A stretch of 64,000 bases of DNA from Tilletia caries (taxonomy: Eukaryota > Basidiomycota > Exobasidiomycetes > Tilletiales > Tilletiaceae): assembly GCA_032718865.1 (NCBI GenBank), contig JALUTQ010000039.1, forward strand, positions 1,116,001-1,180,000. Direction: 5' to 3'. Below are positions 10,735 through 21,478 of this stretch, piece by piece. A program made the position numbers and the translations under genes. The notes beneath the pieces were generated by a model. That model had not been told where the DNA came from. It saw nothing but the letters and a program-made list of their open reading frames with translations, and did not search any database. Every line of letters starts with the position of its first letter. Within the stretch, counting starts at the first letter, position 1.

Positions 10735-13024
10735 ATGGACGCGACACGAGACGGCGTCAGCGTAAGCGCAAGCTCAGCTGGAGCACAACCGACCACAGCA
10801 TCAACAATGAGCGCCGCGGGCTCCGGTCGTGTGACGAGCAACAGTCACGCAGAAGCCACTCCCGGCCAGCTATATGCGGGTGAGTTCCCATGATGCTGCA
10901 AGTGGTAAAAGTCCTGCTGAAAGAGGGGAACCCCTTTGCGCATTGCCTCACAGCGCCCGCCCAGCAGCCTGCTGCCGGGGGTAGAATCGAGTACGAAGCC
11001 TACGCCGCCCTCGGTCGACGCATGATCGGCAACTTCTCCGACCGCGCCCGCCAGGCGGTCATGGACGTCATCAGCGGCACCAACGGCGCTGCCACTGCCC
11101 TCGCGATGACGCCCGACCCTGTCCTGGAGTCGGTCAATGCGGAGCTCTGGCAGCGGAGGGACGAGTACTCGACGAAGCGGGAGGTCAGCATCTTGACGGG
11201 GACGTTCAATGTTAATGCGAAGAGTCCGGACGAGTCTCTCTTGCCCTGGGTACTGCCGGATACACTTCCGAATGACCCAGATATCATTGCATTGGGTATG
11301 TTAGGTGTGGCGGGGCCCTTTGCTCACAAAGGCTAGAAACTGACCTGACCCTTCAAATCATGACAGCTTTCCAAGAGGTGGTCCCGCTCACGCCGAGCCA
11401 GATCCTCCTAACGGACCCCAGCCGTCTATGGGTCTGGGAGAACGCCATCATGGAAGCGATCAACCGCCGTGCCCAAAAACAAGGAGAGTACGCCTTCGTG
11501 CGAAGCGAACAACTGGTCGGCACCGCCCTACTCATCCTCGTCAAGACGAGCCTGCTCCACAACGTCCGCCAGATCGAGTCGGCCACTAAGAAGACGGGCT
11601 TGCGTGGGATGAGCGGGAATAAAGGTGGGGTTGCGATCCGACTTAAAGTCTTTGATTCGACTGTCTGCTTCGTCACCGCCCATCTGGCGGCGGGCCAGAG
11701 CAATGTCGACCAGCGGAATGACGACTATCGAACCATTTCCTCCGGCCTCGTCTTCTCCCAAGGCACCTCCATCAGCTCGCACGACCACATCTTCTGGTTC
11801 GGCGACTTCAACTACCGGATCGACATTGCCAACGAGCGTGCCCGTTATTACGCAGAGATGGACGATTACTCCGCATTGATGGCGAAAGATCAGTTGAAAC
11901 GGGCGCAGGAGGCCCAGTTGGTCTTTGTGGGCTTTAACGAGGGGCAGATTGGGTTTCGGCCGACGTACAAGTATGACAATGGTACGTCTACGTACGACTC
12001 CTCGGAGAAGCAGCGCGTCCCTGCCTGGACGGATCGGATCCTCTTCCGCGGGTTGGGACTCCGGCAGCTGATCTATAACCGGGCCGAGCTTGTCACTAGT
12101 GATCATCGACCGGTGTACGCGTTCTTCGAGGCGGAGCTGCGGATTCATGATCAGAAGCGGAGGAAGGAGGTCTTGGGGGAGATTATGAGCAAGCGGAGAG
12201 CGGTGGTTGGGAGGGTGGCAGGAGCTGGAATGGAACTGTCATCTTCGGAGAGCGATGAAGAAGAATGTGAGTTTCTCTCATGCGTTCACGAATTCCCGGC
12301 GGGAGCCATTCATTCAAAGCGATGCGCTGACCCTGTCCCTGCTTTCATCACAGTACCCGAGCCTTCAAGCGATACATTCAGCTGGTGGGACCAAACAGGT
12401 ACGTTTTTCTCCCTCAACATGCCCTCTCTCAATCTCCAAAAGCATGATGACTTACTAACCCAATACCCCCCAAAAAACCCTACAGGTCCGGATTCAGATA
12501 GCGACACCTCCTCCAACTCCGAAGAAGATCGCCCTTCGAACCCCTTCCGCGCCACTCCCCGAACGGACGGCGCACCCCCCACCGCCCAACAATTCAGCAC
12601 CACCAACGGCCTTTCCACGACCTACGCCACAACCACCACCAACAACAGCAGCAGCGGCAGTGCACCCAAACGCCTAGCCCTCCCGCCCCTCCTACCCAGT
12701 CGGGACAGCCGAGCGACAACACCCGACTCGGCCTCAGCCCCGACGAGCAGTACCACTGGCCCGCAACATCATCAACAGCAGCAGTTATCCCCTCCTGCTG
12801 CCCAACGGCGTGCTCCACCTCCCATCCCGCAAAAGCCGAGTTTGAGCTCGCTCGGGATGCCTTCTTCTTCTCCAGCAGCAGCGGGAACGGGATCGGGGAA
12901 TGCGGTACTGCAGCGTCCGGGGACGGGGGGCGCGGGTGTTGGTCCGAGCCCGCCGCGGAGGCCTGGGTTTGTACGGTCGAAGAGCGTGGCTTCTACGCGG
13001 AGCTTGCTCACAGATAGCGAGTAG
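10735..13024 (+). CDS. Synaptojanin-type inositol polyphosphate 5-phosphatase, no Sac1 domain
   Basis: Removes the 5-phosphate of PI(4,5)P2, with roles in endocytosis and actin control. Five exons: 10735-10879, 10954-11295, 11367-12266, 12354-12398, 12486-13024, giving 656 residues in continuous frame. The catalytic IPPc domain covers about 125-430, with GTFNVNA, FGDFNYRID (about 308), PAWTDRIL (about 382) and SDHRPV (about 408). KKTGLRGMSGNKGGVAIR and the TAHLAAG segment match the INP51-53/synaptojanin branch. The tail (440-656) is Pro/Ser/Gln rich with PPIPQKP, like a synaptojanin proline-rich region. Those relatives carry an N-terminal Sac1 domain; only about 110 residues precede the catalytic domain here, and the divergent UBX gene starts at 10521, so there is no room for one. 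The ATG at 10735 is the first in frame. Confidence 0.85.
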
Positions 13025-13387
13025 GAGGGAGGGGGATCGTCTTCGGTTTCGGTTTCACAACAACAACAACCAAGCCCTCGCTGGATGTTCGCAGATTGGG
13101 GTTTTAATGATGGACAATTTTATATACATATGTTGGTAACCGGGTACATCGATTGCATGCAAAATGTCTGTTGGGTGGTAAGGAGCGTGAAGAGATAGAG
13201 AGAGAGGAAAAGAAAGAGAGAGAGAGAGAGAGCTAGCTTGTGGCAGGGAGCAGCGTTGGAGCAAAGATGTGGATGAACAAAAGAGGGCTATGTATAAAAG
13301 AAGTCGAAAGGGGGAAGGGAGAAGGGGGTGAGGGGGAAGTTGAAGCCGATCCTTCGCTGTATCCCGAGACCTAACCCGGGGCGTGTC
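13025..13387. other. Convergent 3' region with GA microsatellite
   Basis: This stretch separates the 3' ends of the 5-phosphatase and EH-like genes. A GA dinucleotide run lies at about 13195-13231. I see no gene. Confidence 0.5.
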
Positions 13388-15547
13388 CTACCAACCCCGT
13401 TCCCCAGGCCGACCCCGACCAAACGCACCATCATTCCCACCCCCAGGCCCATTACCACGACCCGCCCCCCGAGCCGAAGCCGACCGCTTAGCAAGCTCAA
13501 AATCAATAGCCGCCATCCCCCTGACGAAGCTCTCCCTCGTAATACCGTCGGCATTCCCACCCATGACGTCCCACAATTTCGCAAGGAAGACCTCCCGCAG
13601 TCGACTCCGTCTCCAGACGTCCCTCGTCCGTCGCGGGGACAGTCTCAGATTCATAGCCGTCGTCGATGAGGTGGTGTTGGAGCTCGTTGGTGCGGAGGGA
13701 AGACCGCATATAGCGGCGTGCAAGGCCGCGTCTGCCCTAAGGTCCTTGGAGGAAAGACTCCGAAGTGTGCCTCCCGACCGATCACGCTCATGCTCCGACC
13801 TCAAGAAACCGAGCGTACCCCCGGAACCCGCCCCACCACCAACACTGCCTGCACCCAGTCGATCCGAGTCCCCCATCAACAACCCCGAAGCACTCATCCC
13901 CTCATCCGTCGAAGCAGAGGCAGACACAGCCCGGATCCGCGAACCCCCTCCATTGACGCTGTTGTTCCCCGGCGAACGGACGGCAAGCCGGCTGGGCGCC
14001 CGGAGCAGGAGTGCGTCCTGGTTGAAGTTGAGGTTGAGGTTGTTGATCTGGAGCCCTGAGTCCGTGTTTGACTTGGTCATCCTGCGTTCGGGAAGACGGG
14101 GCAGGCCAGCAGTGGCGGGGAGGGAGAGCGTGCTAGACGAAGAAGAAGAGGTAGAGGATGCCGATGTTTGTGCTACTGCCAATTTGGATGTCGGTCCCTG
14201 CGTCGATGACGGAGGAGGAGGAGGAGGATCCGACGACTTGCCCTCAAAGAACCCCTTGAGCGCATTCACATTGGCCGGACTCGGAGTGACCGCCGCCGAA
14301 GACGCCACCGACCCATCTACATCCTCCGACGACGGCTCCCCCCTACTTCCGCCCACATTCCCCCGACAGATATTAAACGAGGGATCACTATTCCCAAACC
14401 GGTGGCGAGACGCACCCCCGAGCGCCGACTTCCCCCCATTATTCGCAGCCGCCATCGCAGCCGCCGCAGCCGGACTGAAATTCGACGACGGCGGCGGACC
14501 TCGTATTCTTGCAATGTACGGATGCTGAAGATCCGGACCGTTACCCAGGGAGCGGGAGAGGGACGTTTCGGCTGAGATATGGGGATGTGCCGGTCGTTTT
14601 GACGAGGATCGACGTTTTCGTGATGCTGAGGAATTAGTTTGGGCGGCGAGTTCGCGGTCGAATAAGGCTTCGTACCTTTTGCGTGCGGCGGGTGCGACGA
14701 TGGCTGCTGTGGGTCGAGGAATGTTCGCAGGGCTGGTACTGATACTGCTGCTGCTACCGCTACTGCCCGCAACAGTGGCGCCCCGGGATGTAGATGGACC
14801 AGGGGGCAAGAGAGTAGGACCTGATCCGGAGAGACGGGCGGTATGGGATGAGCCGGAGGGGGAGGGCCGCTGTGTTCGAACGGGGGGAGGCAGGAGGGTC
14901 GCTGTTGCTGTAGAGGCGGAGAGACCGGCAGAGGGTAAAGGGCTGCTAACGGGGAGGAATGATTTCCTGTCAAACGAGGGATAGATGGCGTTGCTGTTGT
15001 TATTCGCGAGTGGGTAGACAGGATGCCTGCGTGGTGGGAGTCTGGGGATGGACTCTGTGTTTCCGTTGAGCCCGGGCGAGTTGTTGTTGAAGCCGGAGGG
15101 CGGGTCGAGGGATGTGGTGGTCATGACGGGGCTGTGGGAAGGGCTGCCATATGCGAAACCGGGCAGTCTGCGGACGGGGGGTGGGAGTAGGGCTGTGCCT
15201 GTACTTGCGGTCACGGCTGGAGATGTGGAGAGGGATGACGCTGTTGGGAAGGGTGTTGCTGTTGCTGGTACTGGTGCTGGTGCGGGGGTGTTGTAGTAGC
15301 TGTTCACCGTGCTCCTTGCGACAGAGAGCGAGCCTGGGATGGGGGCGCCTGGTCTGCGCGGCGGTGGCTCGAGCGCTTTGCTCGTTGCTGATGCCGAGGC
15401 TGGTGCTGGGATGTTGGAGACGAGCTTCCTGGTGGCCATCGGTGGTTTGGCGGTGGCTGCTACGTGCGCGCTTGAGTCAGCGGGGCGCGGCGGGAGGCTT
15501 GGCTTTGGCAATGCGCCGTTCTCGTTCTCGTTCTTGCTGTCTGCCAT
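13388..15547 (-). CDS. Large disordered protein with a split EH-like domain
   Basis: Single-exon frame of 719 residues from the ATG at 15547; an in-frame ATG at 15568 would add seven residues. Most of the protein is Pro/Ser/Ala-rich low complexity. Two pieces look folded: KRYEALFDRELA in the middle and DVWRRSRLREVFLAKLWDVM, followed by ITRESFVRGMAAIDFEL, near the C-terminus. Together they match the two halves of an EH domain (first helix, then the W-x-SxL-x-x-x-LA-x-IWD half), as in Irs4/Tax4-like endocytic or phosphoinositide-linked proteins. If so, a long disordered insert separates the EF-hands. The assignment is inference. The reading frame itself is well supported by length and by compositional bias of the third codon position. 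Confidence 0.6.
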   Translation of the reverse strand: MADSKNENENGALPKPSLPPRPADSSAHVAATAKPPMATRKLVSNIPAPASASATSKALEPPPRRPGAPIPGSLSVARSTVNSYYNTPAPAPVPATATPFPTASSLSTSPAVTASTGTALLPPPVRRLPGFAYGSPSHSPVMTTTSLDPPSGFNNNSPGLNGNTESIPRLPPRRHPVYPLANNNSNAIYPSFDRKSFLPVSSPLPSAGLSASTATATLLPPPVRTQRPSPSGSSHTARLSGSGPTLLPPGPSTSRGATVAGSSGSSSSISTSPANIPRPTAAIVAPAARKRYEALFDRELAAQTNSSASRKRRSSSKRPAHPHISAETSLSRSLGNGPDLQHPYIARIRGPPPSSNFSPAAAAAMAAANNGGKSALGGASRHRFGNSDPSFNICRGNVGGSRGEPSSEDVDGSVASSAAVTPSPANVNALKGFFEGKSSDPPPPPPSSTQGPTSKLAVAQTSASSTSSSSSSTLSLPATAGLPRLPERRMTKSNTDSGLQINNLNLNFNQDALLLRAPSRLAVRSPGNNSVNGGGSRIRAVSASASTDEGMSASGLLMGDSDRLGAGSVGGGAGSGGTLGFLRSEHERDRSGGTLRSLSSKDLRADAALHAAICGLPSAPTSSNTTSSTTAMNLRLSPRRTRDVWRRSRLREVFLAKLWDVMGGNADGITRESFVRGMAAIDFELAKRSASARGAGRGNGPGGGNDGAFGRGRPGERGW

Positions 15548-15932
15548 CGCGACATCCCTTTCTCTCACTCTGCTCGGCGTCGAGGATGAGCTGATGGCCA
15601 GGGAGTGAGTGAGTGAGTGAGTGAGTGAGTGAGTGAGTCAAGTGAGTGGGGAAGGCATCCCACCGTCATTATTACCCGCAAAGGTATTTTCATTCCAAAA
15701 GTGCAGCTATAATCGCACTTTCCCGGATCTTCTCACTCACTCACTCACTCGCTCACCCTCGCCTCACTCGCCCACCCTCGCCTCACTCGCCTCGACCTTC
15801 CGCAGCATCGACCACTCTCTAGTCTCTACTTACACGCTGCCGGACTCCCCAATCACAGAAACTGGGAGCTGAGCTACAGATCACCTCTTTCCTCGATTCA
15901 GGGTTAAGGCAGCAGAGCAATCTCCATCCAAC
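15548..15932. promoter_or_regulatory. Divergent promoter of the EH-like and SmD1 genes
   Basis: A 385-bp shared region. A GAGT array lies at about 15603-15639 (CTCA on the sense strand of the minus gene) and a CTCA array at about 15732-15755, continuing as degenerate CTCGC/CTCAC repeats towards the SmD1 gene. Confidence 0.5.
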
Positions 15933-16451
15933 ATGAAGCTCGTTCGGTGCGTACTGAGTCTCGGATCCCTCTTCTCTACCACCTCGTTGCTCACCCTAGC
16001 TCTCCTTCCACTACTCCCAGATTCTTGATGAAGCTCAACAATGAGACCGTCACCATCGAGCTCAAGAATGGTACCATCATTCACGGAACCGTCACCGGTA
16101 AGCTGCCTCAGGATCCCGCTCCCAGAATCACAGCTCCCTGATTTCCATCCTCCCCTCCTCTCTGAGACAGGCGTGGACGTGCAGATGAACACCCACCTCA
16201 AGACAGTCAAGATGACCCACCGCGGCAAAGAACCCCAAAGCCTGGACACGATATCCGTCCGCGGGAACAACACCCGCTACTGGATCCTACCCGACAGCTT
16301 ACCGCTCGACACTCTCCTCGTCGACGACGCGCCCAAGCCCAAGGCCGGCGTACGGAAGCGGGAGGCGAGGGGGAAGGGGGATGCTCGTGGTGGGAGAGGC
16401 GGACGAGGAGGACCGCGCGGACGTGGACGGGGAAGAGGGCGGGGATTCTGA
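15933..16451 (+). CDS. SMD1: Small nuclear ribonucleoprotein SmD1
   Basis: Core Sm-ring protein of spliceosomal snRNPs. Three exons: 15933-15946 (only 14 nt), 16021-16097 and 16171-16451, giving 123 residues (human SmD1 has 119). It starts [20 protein letters not shown]. Sm motif 1 includes NGTIIHGTV and [12 protein letters not shown]; Sm motif 2 includes the [15 protein letters not shown] segment. The C-terminus is the Arg-Gly-rich tail expected of SmD1, a target of arginine methylation. The intron just after MKLVR leaves a tiny first exon. The assignment is secure. Confidence 0.95.
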
Positions 16452-16706
16452 GCATTCATCCACCTTTGAATCTCTGCTGCGCCTCCTTCCCTCTTTCTTT
16501 CCTTCTCACGAGTTCGACTCGCATTTTTGTGCCAAACTCTTTGTATCGCAACAAGCTCTCCATTCGTCATGACATTCTCGCGCTTCTTTGCTGTGATGTT
16601 TGAATCAGTTGGGAATTCCAATGAATTCAAGCCGTGCACCCAAGAGGAAGTCACTCGGGGAAAGTGAGAAATGGAGGAATGTGACGTTTCCAATCTGCCA
16701 GTCTCT

Positions 16707-17332
16707 CTACTTCTTGCCCTTCTTCTTCTTCTTTTTCCCTCCCCCGCCGGCCGCGCCTGTCCCTGTCCCTGTCCCTGTCCCAGATGCCCCAGCTGCTGCT
16801 GCTGACCCAGCCCCACCTTTCCCTCCCGCCTTGGCCCCCGCCTTGCCCCCCTCCGCATCGACATCCATCGCGTCCGCATTCGAAGAGGAAGCAGCAGCTG
16901 CTGCCCGCGCCGCCTCCGCCTCCGCTTCCGCCTGTATTTGGGATGGTAACCGCAGACCGACCATGCTCGCTGCTAGATCCTTGTTGAATGCTTCCAGCCG
17001 ATTCAGGATGGCTGCTGACCGCGTCTTGAATTTGAGCACCTTCGGTAGTGCAAGGGAAAAATGTGATTTTGATGAGCGTCTCTCCGAGCCGTGAGTGATC
17101 AGGAAATCGAGGGCTTACCTTCTTGTCATCGGTCACTTTGAGGGTGAGCCATTGTGTTGCCGGATGCGCCTTGATCAAATATCGAGTCTGCGCGCACGCA
17201 AGCAGGAGGAGGGGATATCAGCATGTAGTTCCAAAGCGCGGAAGTCTCCTCCGAACTCACCGTGCTTGGGCTTTCAGCATATAGCTCCAGGCATTGCGAC
17301 TGGAAGACCGCCCAGCTCTTGGTGTATACCAT
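16707..17332 (-). CDS. SRP9: Signal recognition particle subunit SRP9 (Srp21-like)
   Basis: Alu-domain subunit of the SRP, which with SRP14 slows elongation during membrane targeting. Three exons (17332-17261, 17187-17119, 17039-16707) give 157 residues. The N-terminal 75 residues fit SRP9: MVYTKSWAVFQSQCLELYAE, RYLIKAHP, LTLKVTDDKKVLKFKTR. The tail is fungal-like and long: an Ala-rich segment, a Gly/Thr repeat (GTGTGTG) and a terminal Lys run (KKKKKKGKK). Human SRP9 has about 86 residues, so the tail is an extension as in Srp21. The gene is divergent from NDC80. Confidence 0.88.
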
Positions 17333-17718
17333 TCTCTGCTGACTCGGTCGGGCTCGCTCGGTCGAAATTTGCGCGGGCGTACGTGGTACTACTCCTGATG
17401 CTGCTGCTCAGTCTCTGGAGTCAGATGCTCTTGTTATCAACCTGCGTGCGGGATGTATATCGGCGGTGTTGAGGGCTGCGAGCTGGCTGGAGTTGACTTC
17501 GGTCGTGCGATCCTCTTGCCCACTTGCGCCTCAGAAGAAACCAGAAAAGAGCTTCCAAACTGAAAAGCGAGTCATTTTTGCAGCACGTGACACCGTGACA
17601 CCAACACCAAAAGTGCGGGAGAACAACACACACGCGTGACGCGACTGACTTGCTTCGCGTCTCGACCATCACCGAGCACCGCGCCTCTGTACCCAATCTC
17701 TCTCTCCCTAACACAGAA
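17333..17718. promoter_or_regulatory. Divergent SRP9 / NDC80 promoter
   Basis: A 386-bp shared upstream region with one CACGTG box at 17584-17589, inside GCACGTGACACCGTGACA. I see no other clear element. Confidence 0.4.
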
Positions 17719-20482
17719 ATGTCGCACCGCAGATCCACAGTCGGCCCCCCAGACCAAGGCGCCGGCCCCAGCGGCTCCGGCTCCGGCTCCGGCTCCAACA
17801 TCCCCATCCCCGCCTCCGCCCACAAGTCACAATCCTCCTCCTCCTCAGCCCACGGGCCCCCCGTCTCCTCCCAGCACAGCGCCCTCCGCGCATCACGCAC
17901 ATCATCCCTCGTCCCCTCCCGCTCCCAGGACGGGCCGCTCTCGTCGCAGGGCGCCGCGGAGCGTAGTATCGTCGGTGCGGCGGGAGGGAGTGGCGGGTTG
18001 GGATCGAGCATCGGGCCGGGAGGAGGAGGTGGAGCCGGGAGGGCGGGGGCTTCGACGCGGACGTACTCAGAGGAGGCGTTGACTACGCCCAGGGCGGGCA
18101 CGAGTGTGCGTGGGGTTGGGTCGTCGCAGATGCGCCAGAGTACGGCAAGTGCTGGAGTGGGCAGACAGAGCCTGGCCGTTCAATCTACCCCCAAGTGAGT
18201 TATGCTCTCCCCCAGAAATTCGGAAAGGTTGTATTGACAGTTTGGTTATTTTTCCTGGGGCCAGTCAACAACGCGTCTTCGGCCGTCAATCCGTCGCACA
18301 CGGCTCCCGACCCGAGCCAGCAGCAATGAAAGACCCGCGCCCGCTCCGGAACGCCAACTTCCGCGCCGGGATGGAAGCCAACATCAAGGACTACGTCGAG
18401 AAGACCGGGTTCACCATGGCCGGCTGGACGAACAAGACGATCCACGAGCCGACCCAGCAGGCCTTCGTGAACATGTTCCGGCACATCTATTCGCACTTGT
18501 TCGACACTGACTACGTGTTTGGGTCGGAGGCGAAGAAGTTCGAGGAGGAGGTGATTATGCTTATGAAGGACGCGAAGTATCCCTTTGTGGATGATTTGAG
18601 TAAGACGAGGTTGACGTCTGCGGGCAGTCAGCAGAACTGGCCCATCTGTCTCGGCATGCTCGACTGGATGGTCCGGCTCGGGGTGAGTTCTTTCCTTTTT
18701 TCCAGCATTTACTCTCTCTCTCGCCGTCTCTCTCCGAGTCAATCGCAGCATTTTTTTCTGATGAACCTTTTTGCTCCTAACTTTTTCTTTCTTGTCCCCC
18801 AGCTGCATGCAGCAGAATTGGGCAGAGGACCACTGCAGCGAGAGGAGGAGGAGGGCGGCGATGAGATCTTCTTCCGGTACCTCTGGCGATGCTACGCCAA
18901 GTTCTGGCAGGGCGAAGACCAATTCCCAGAGGAGAACGACGAGCTCAGGGCGATCTATGGTGAGTCAAGCTGAGGGCTCCCCCACATAGCCCATGTGTCA
19001 TTCCCGTCGTTTCCCTCGCCTTTGACGCTGACTTAGTTTACCCCCCTTTTGCTCTCTTGCTGGCTGCAAGATGAGAGAAATGAGGCCGGTCGAGCCGAAA
19101 TGGCCGAGCTGGACAAGTCGATCGCCCGGATGCATGCTCAAATTGCGGAGCTCGAGAAAGAGGTATGTCCCATTCTTTTCGAACAAAGGAGGGTTTCAAC
19201 ACGGCTTCTCACCGCATGTTTTCCCAATCGGCGCCCCTTTCCGCAGTCACCGCTCCAACACGAGGAAAGAGAGGCCGAATTGCTGCAGAGCGATATTGCC
19301 AAGTTCTCTAGGTACAACGAGGAGGTTCTTGAGCCGAGGCTGCAGAAGAGCGCCAGGGCGGTGGAGAAGCTGAAGCAAGACAACATTGAGCTGGGTGAGT
19401 ACTTGCCCGTCGTCTTCATTCAACACCGGAAAATCGCTGATGCCGCGACGTCCTTTTTACCCTCCCTTCGAACTAATAGAGGAGAATGTCAAGGAGATTG
19501 AGAAGGAGAAAGCAAGGCTGCAAGCGATCGTCGACGCACAAGACATGAGCGCCGAGGAATTCGAGCGACTCACCGGCGAACGGGAGCATATCCAGAAGCA
19601 ACTGGTCGAGGCCAGCCGGGTCATCCAGACGGTCACCAAGAGCAACTGGGCGATCGAGCTCCAATTGCAGAAGCGACAGGCGGCTGTGGAGACGTTGATG
19701 TCCGCCTTCAACGAGATCGGGGAACGCGTCAAGTTCCTACCCTTAACCAGCGCCGACGGTCTCGAACTCGACAAACTAGAGCTCGTACCCGCGAACGAGG
19801 ACACCCTCCTCCCCAAAGGGCTCGACATCAAGCGGGACATCAAGCCTGCGATCGTAGGGCTGCGACATGCGACGAATGCTACTTTCAAGAGTGTTTCGGA
19901 TGCGAAGCTTGCGTTGGAGGAGGAGGAGGAGAACTTGGTGGAGCAGCTTACGGCGATGCGGGCGCAGATTCGGGAGGAGGAAGGAAGGCTTGCTGCGCTC
20001 AAGGATCAGATTGATGAGCTTACCTCGGTGCGTTTTTCTCTTAAGCCTTGTGCTCTTGAATTGGTTGACGGACTGACCCTTTTCTTCATTGAACAGAACT
20101 CCGGCATCGAGATGGATATGCTGGCGCAGGAGTATGCACGGAAGGAACGTCAGCTCACCTCGGTCGAGAGCGCGGGTCGAGTGGCGCTTCAAGAAGCTAA
20201 CATGACATACGACGCCATGGTAGACGAGTAAGTGTCTTGAATCCCTCATCCTCTAGCTCTCGGAACTGCACACTTGGGGGAACGAGAACATGAAACTGAC
20301 CACCTGAGTTCGGGTAACGCAACAGGCTGACGACTGCTCAGACCGCCATCGAGGAGAACAAGCAGCGGATGATGGCTGAGATTCAGAACGCGCTTGGCGA
20401 GCTGGAGCGGATGAAGCAGCGCGTTCACGAAGGGATCGAGCGGATCGAGGAGGCTGTGCTCGTCATGGACGGTGAAGAATGA
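17719..20482 (+). CDS. NDC80: Kinetochore protein Ndc80/Hec1
   Basis: Microtubule-binding subunit of the outer kinetochore Ndc80 complex. Eight exons: 17719-18194, 18265-18682, 18803-18959, 19071-19162, 19247-19394, 19480-20027, 20097-20227 and 20326-20482, giving 708 residues with all phases matching. Residues 1-175 are a basic, Ser/Gly-rich disordered tail, the region phosphorylated by Aurora B in other species. The calponin-homology domain follows at about 180-330 (MKDPRPLRNANF, WPICLGMLDWMVRLG, FFRYLWRCYAKFW). The rest is a long coiled coil (EMAELDKSIARMHAQIAELE, then LKQDNIELEENVKEIEKEKA) broken near KGLDIKRDIKP, consistent with the family's loop. The stop lies at 20480-20482. The assignment is secure. 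Confidence 0.93.
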
Positions 20483-20989
20483 GAATTCATGCATTTCTTC
20501 CACAGTTCCGGCCCGCCCTGCATCGCTCGGCAACTGTGTGTCAGAGCAAAAGGCTCGCTGGCGATTCAAGGTCTCCGGGACGGCAGGCGGCGCGGCGAAG
20601 TGTTCTCCCCTTTCGGACCCTCAATCCACGCGTAGCGATCCCTCTTCGATCGCGCATAGTTCCGCCATTCGACACCATTCTGCTCTTAGATTCCCTTTGC
20701 TTGCGTTCCCTCTCTGAAGAGGCATCTCTCGGCAGGGTCCTTCGGGGCTCCTTGCTCTCTGGTGCATCCCTCCCTTATTACCTTTCCTTCCCAGTCCTCT
20801 GCGTTCGCTCAGCTCTCCTGTTTTCTTCAGGTGTATACTGTATATGTAATCCGAGTACCGTTCGCTTATTGCTTGGACGGCGCACATTGGTCAGGCAGAG
20901 TAGAAGAGGGGGGGGAACGGTTAAAGGTCGCGTTCACGAACTCGCGCTTCTCGGGAGGTCTGCCGGAGATTATGGCCTCCCGCGTCTTC
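20483..20989. other. NDC80 3' flank, no gene seen
   Basis: This stretch holds the NDC80 3' UTR and unassigned sequence. Short frames exist on both strands, but none has recognisable motifs. Confidence 0.4.
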
Positions 20990-21478
20990 GCGCCCTGGTT
21001 CTGCCTCGAAGATCCGGACATGCGAACGACGGCAGTCGGCGCGCCACGGGAGATCCGGCAGTGGGTGTATGCCATTCTGGTAGGTAGGCGACAAGGAGGT
21101 TGCGCGAGAGGAGGGAGTGCAGATCGGCATAAGGATCAAGAGCCAGACGGGTTGCGATACGGATGAGCTGGCGCGTGCCGAGTCGTCGAGACTTGCTTAT
21201 TTAGGTTGAGGTTCTGAGAAAGACAGGATCAGTAATTCAAGGCGCTACATACTCGTACAAACTACGTGCATGCCTAAGATACTCACAGGATCGCTACTCG
21301 TGATTCTGTACGTCCTCACGAACCAGAACAGCCTATCAAGCTCGCTGCTTCCAACACCGGTTCGCTTCTGAATAACATCCCGCTCCTCCTCTTCCGACAT
21401 CGGACTCGGGCGAACAAAGGCAAAGAGCGTGCTGGCCTCTTCGGTGAGCCAGTCCTTCTTTGTTCCGGAGGCGCCCAT
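20990..21478 (-). pseudogene. Remnant of an AAA (VWA8/MoxR-like) ATPase gene
   Basis: Minus-strand sequence from an ATG at 21478 reads MGASGTKKDWLTEEASTLFA then ELDRLFWFVRTYRITSSDP, and ends at a GTGAGT donor (21286). In another frame downstream (about 21190-21090) it reads LGTRQLIRIATRLALDPYAD and then LHSLLSRNLLVAYLP. That second piece fits the helical lid of MoxR/VWA8-type AAA ATPases. The two pieces cannot be joined in frame with the splice signals I see, and neither Walker motifs nor a VWA domain is present nearby. I read it as a decayed fragment. A small divergent gene of another kind is the alternative. Confidence 0.35.

Noticed and set aside
10437..10841. Minus-strand frame over the UBX/5-phosphatase promoter
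   Set aside because: It overlaps exon 1 of both real genes in other frames and has no motifs.
13383..14528. Long plus-strand frame (381 aa) opposite the EH-like gene
   Set aside because: It is the antisense shadow of a GC-rich low-complexity gene; the minus frame is longer and carries the EH-like motifs.
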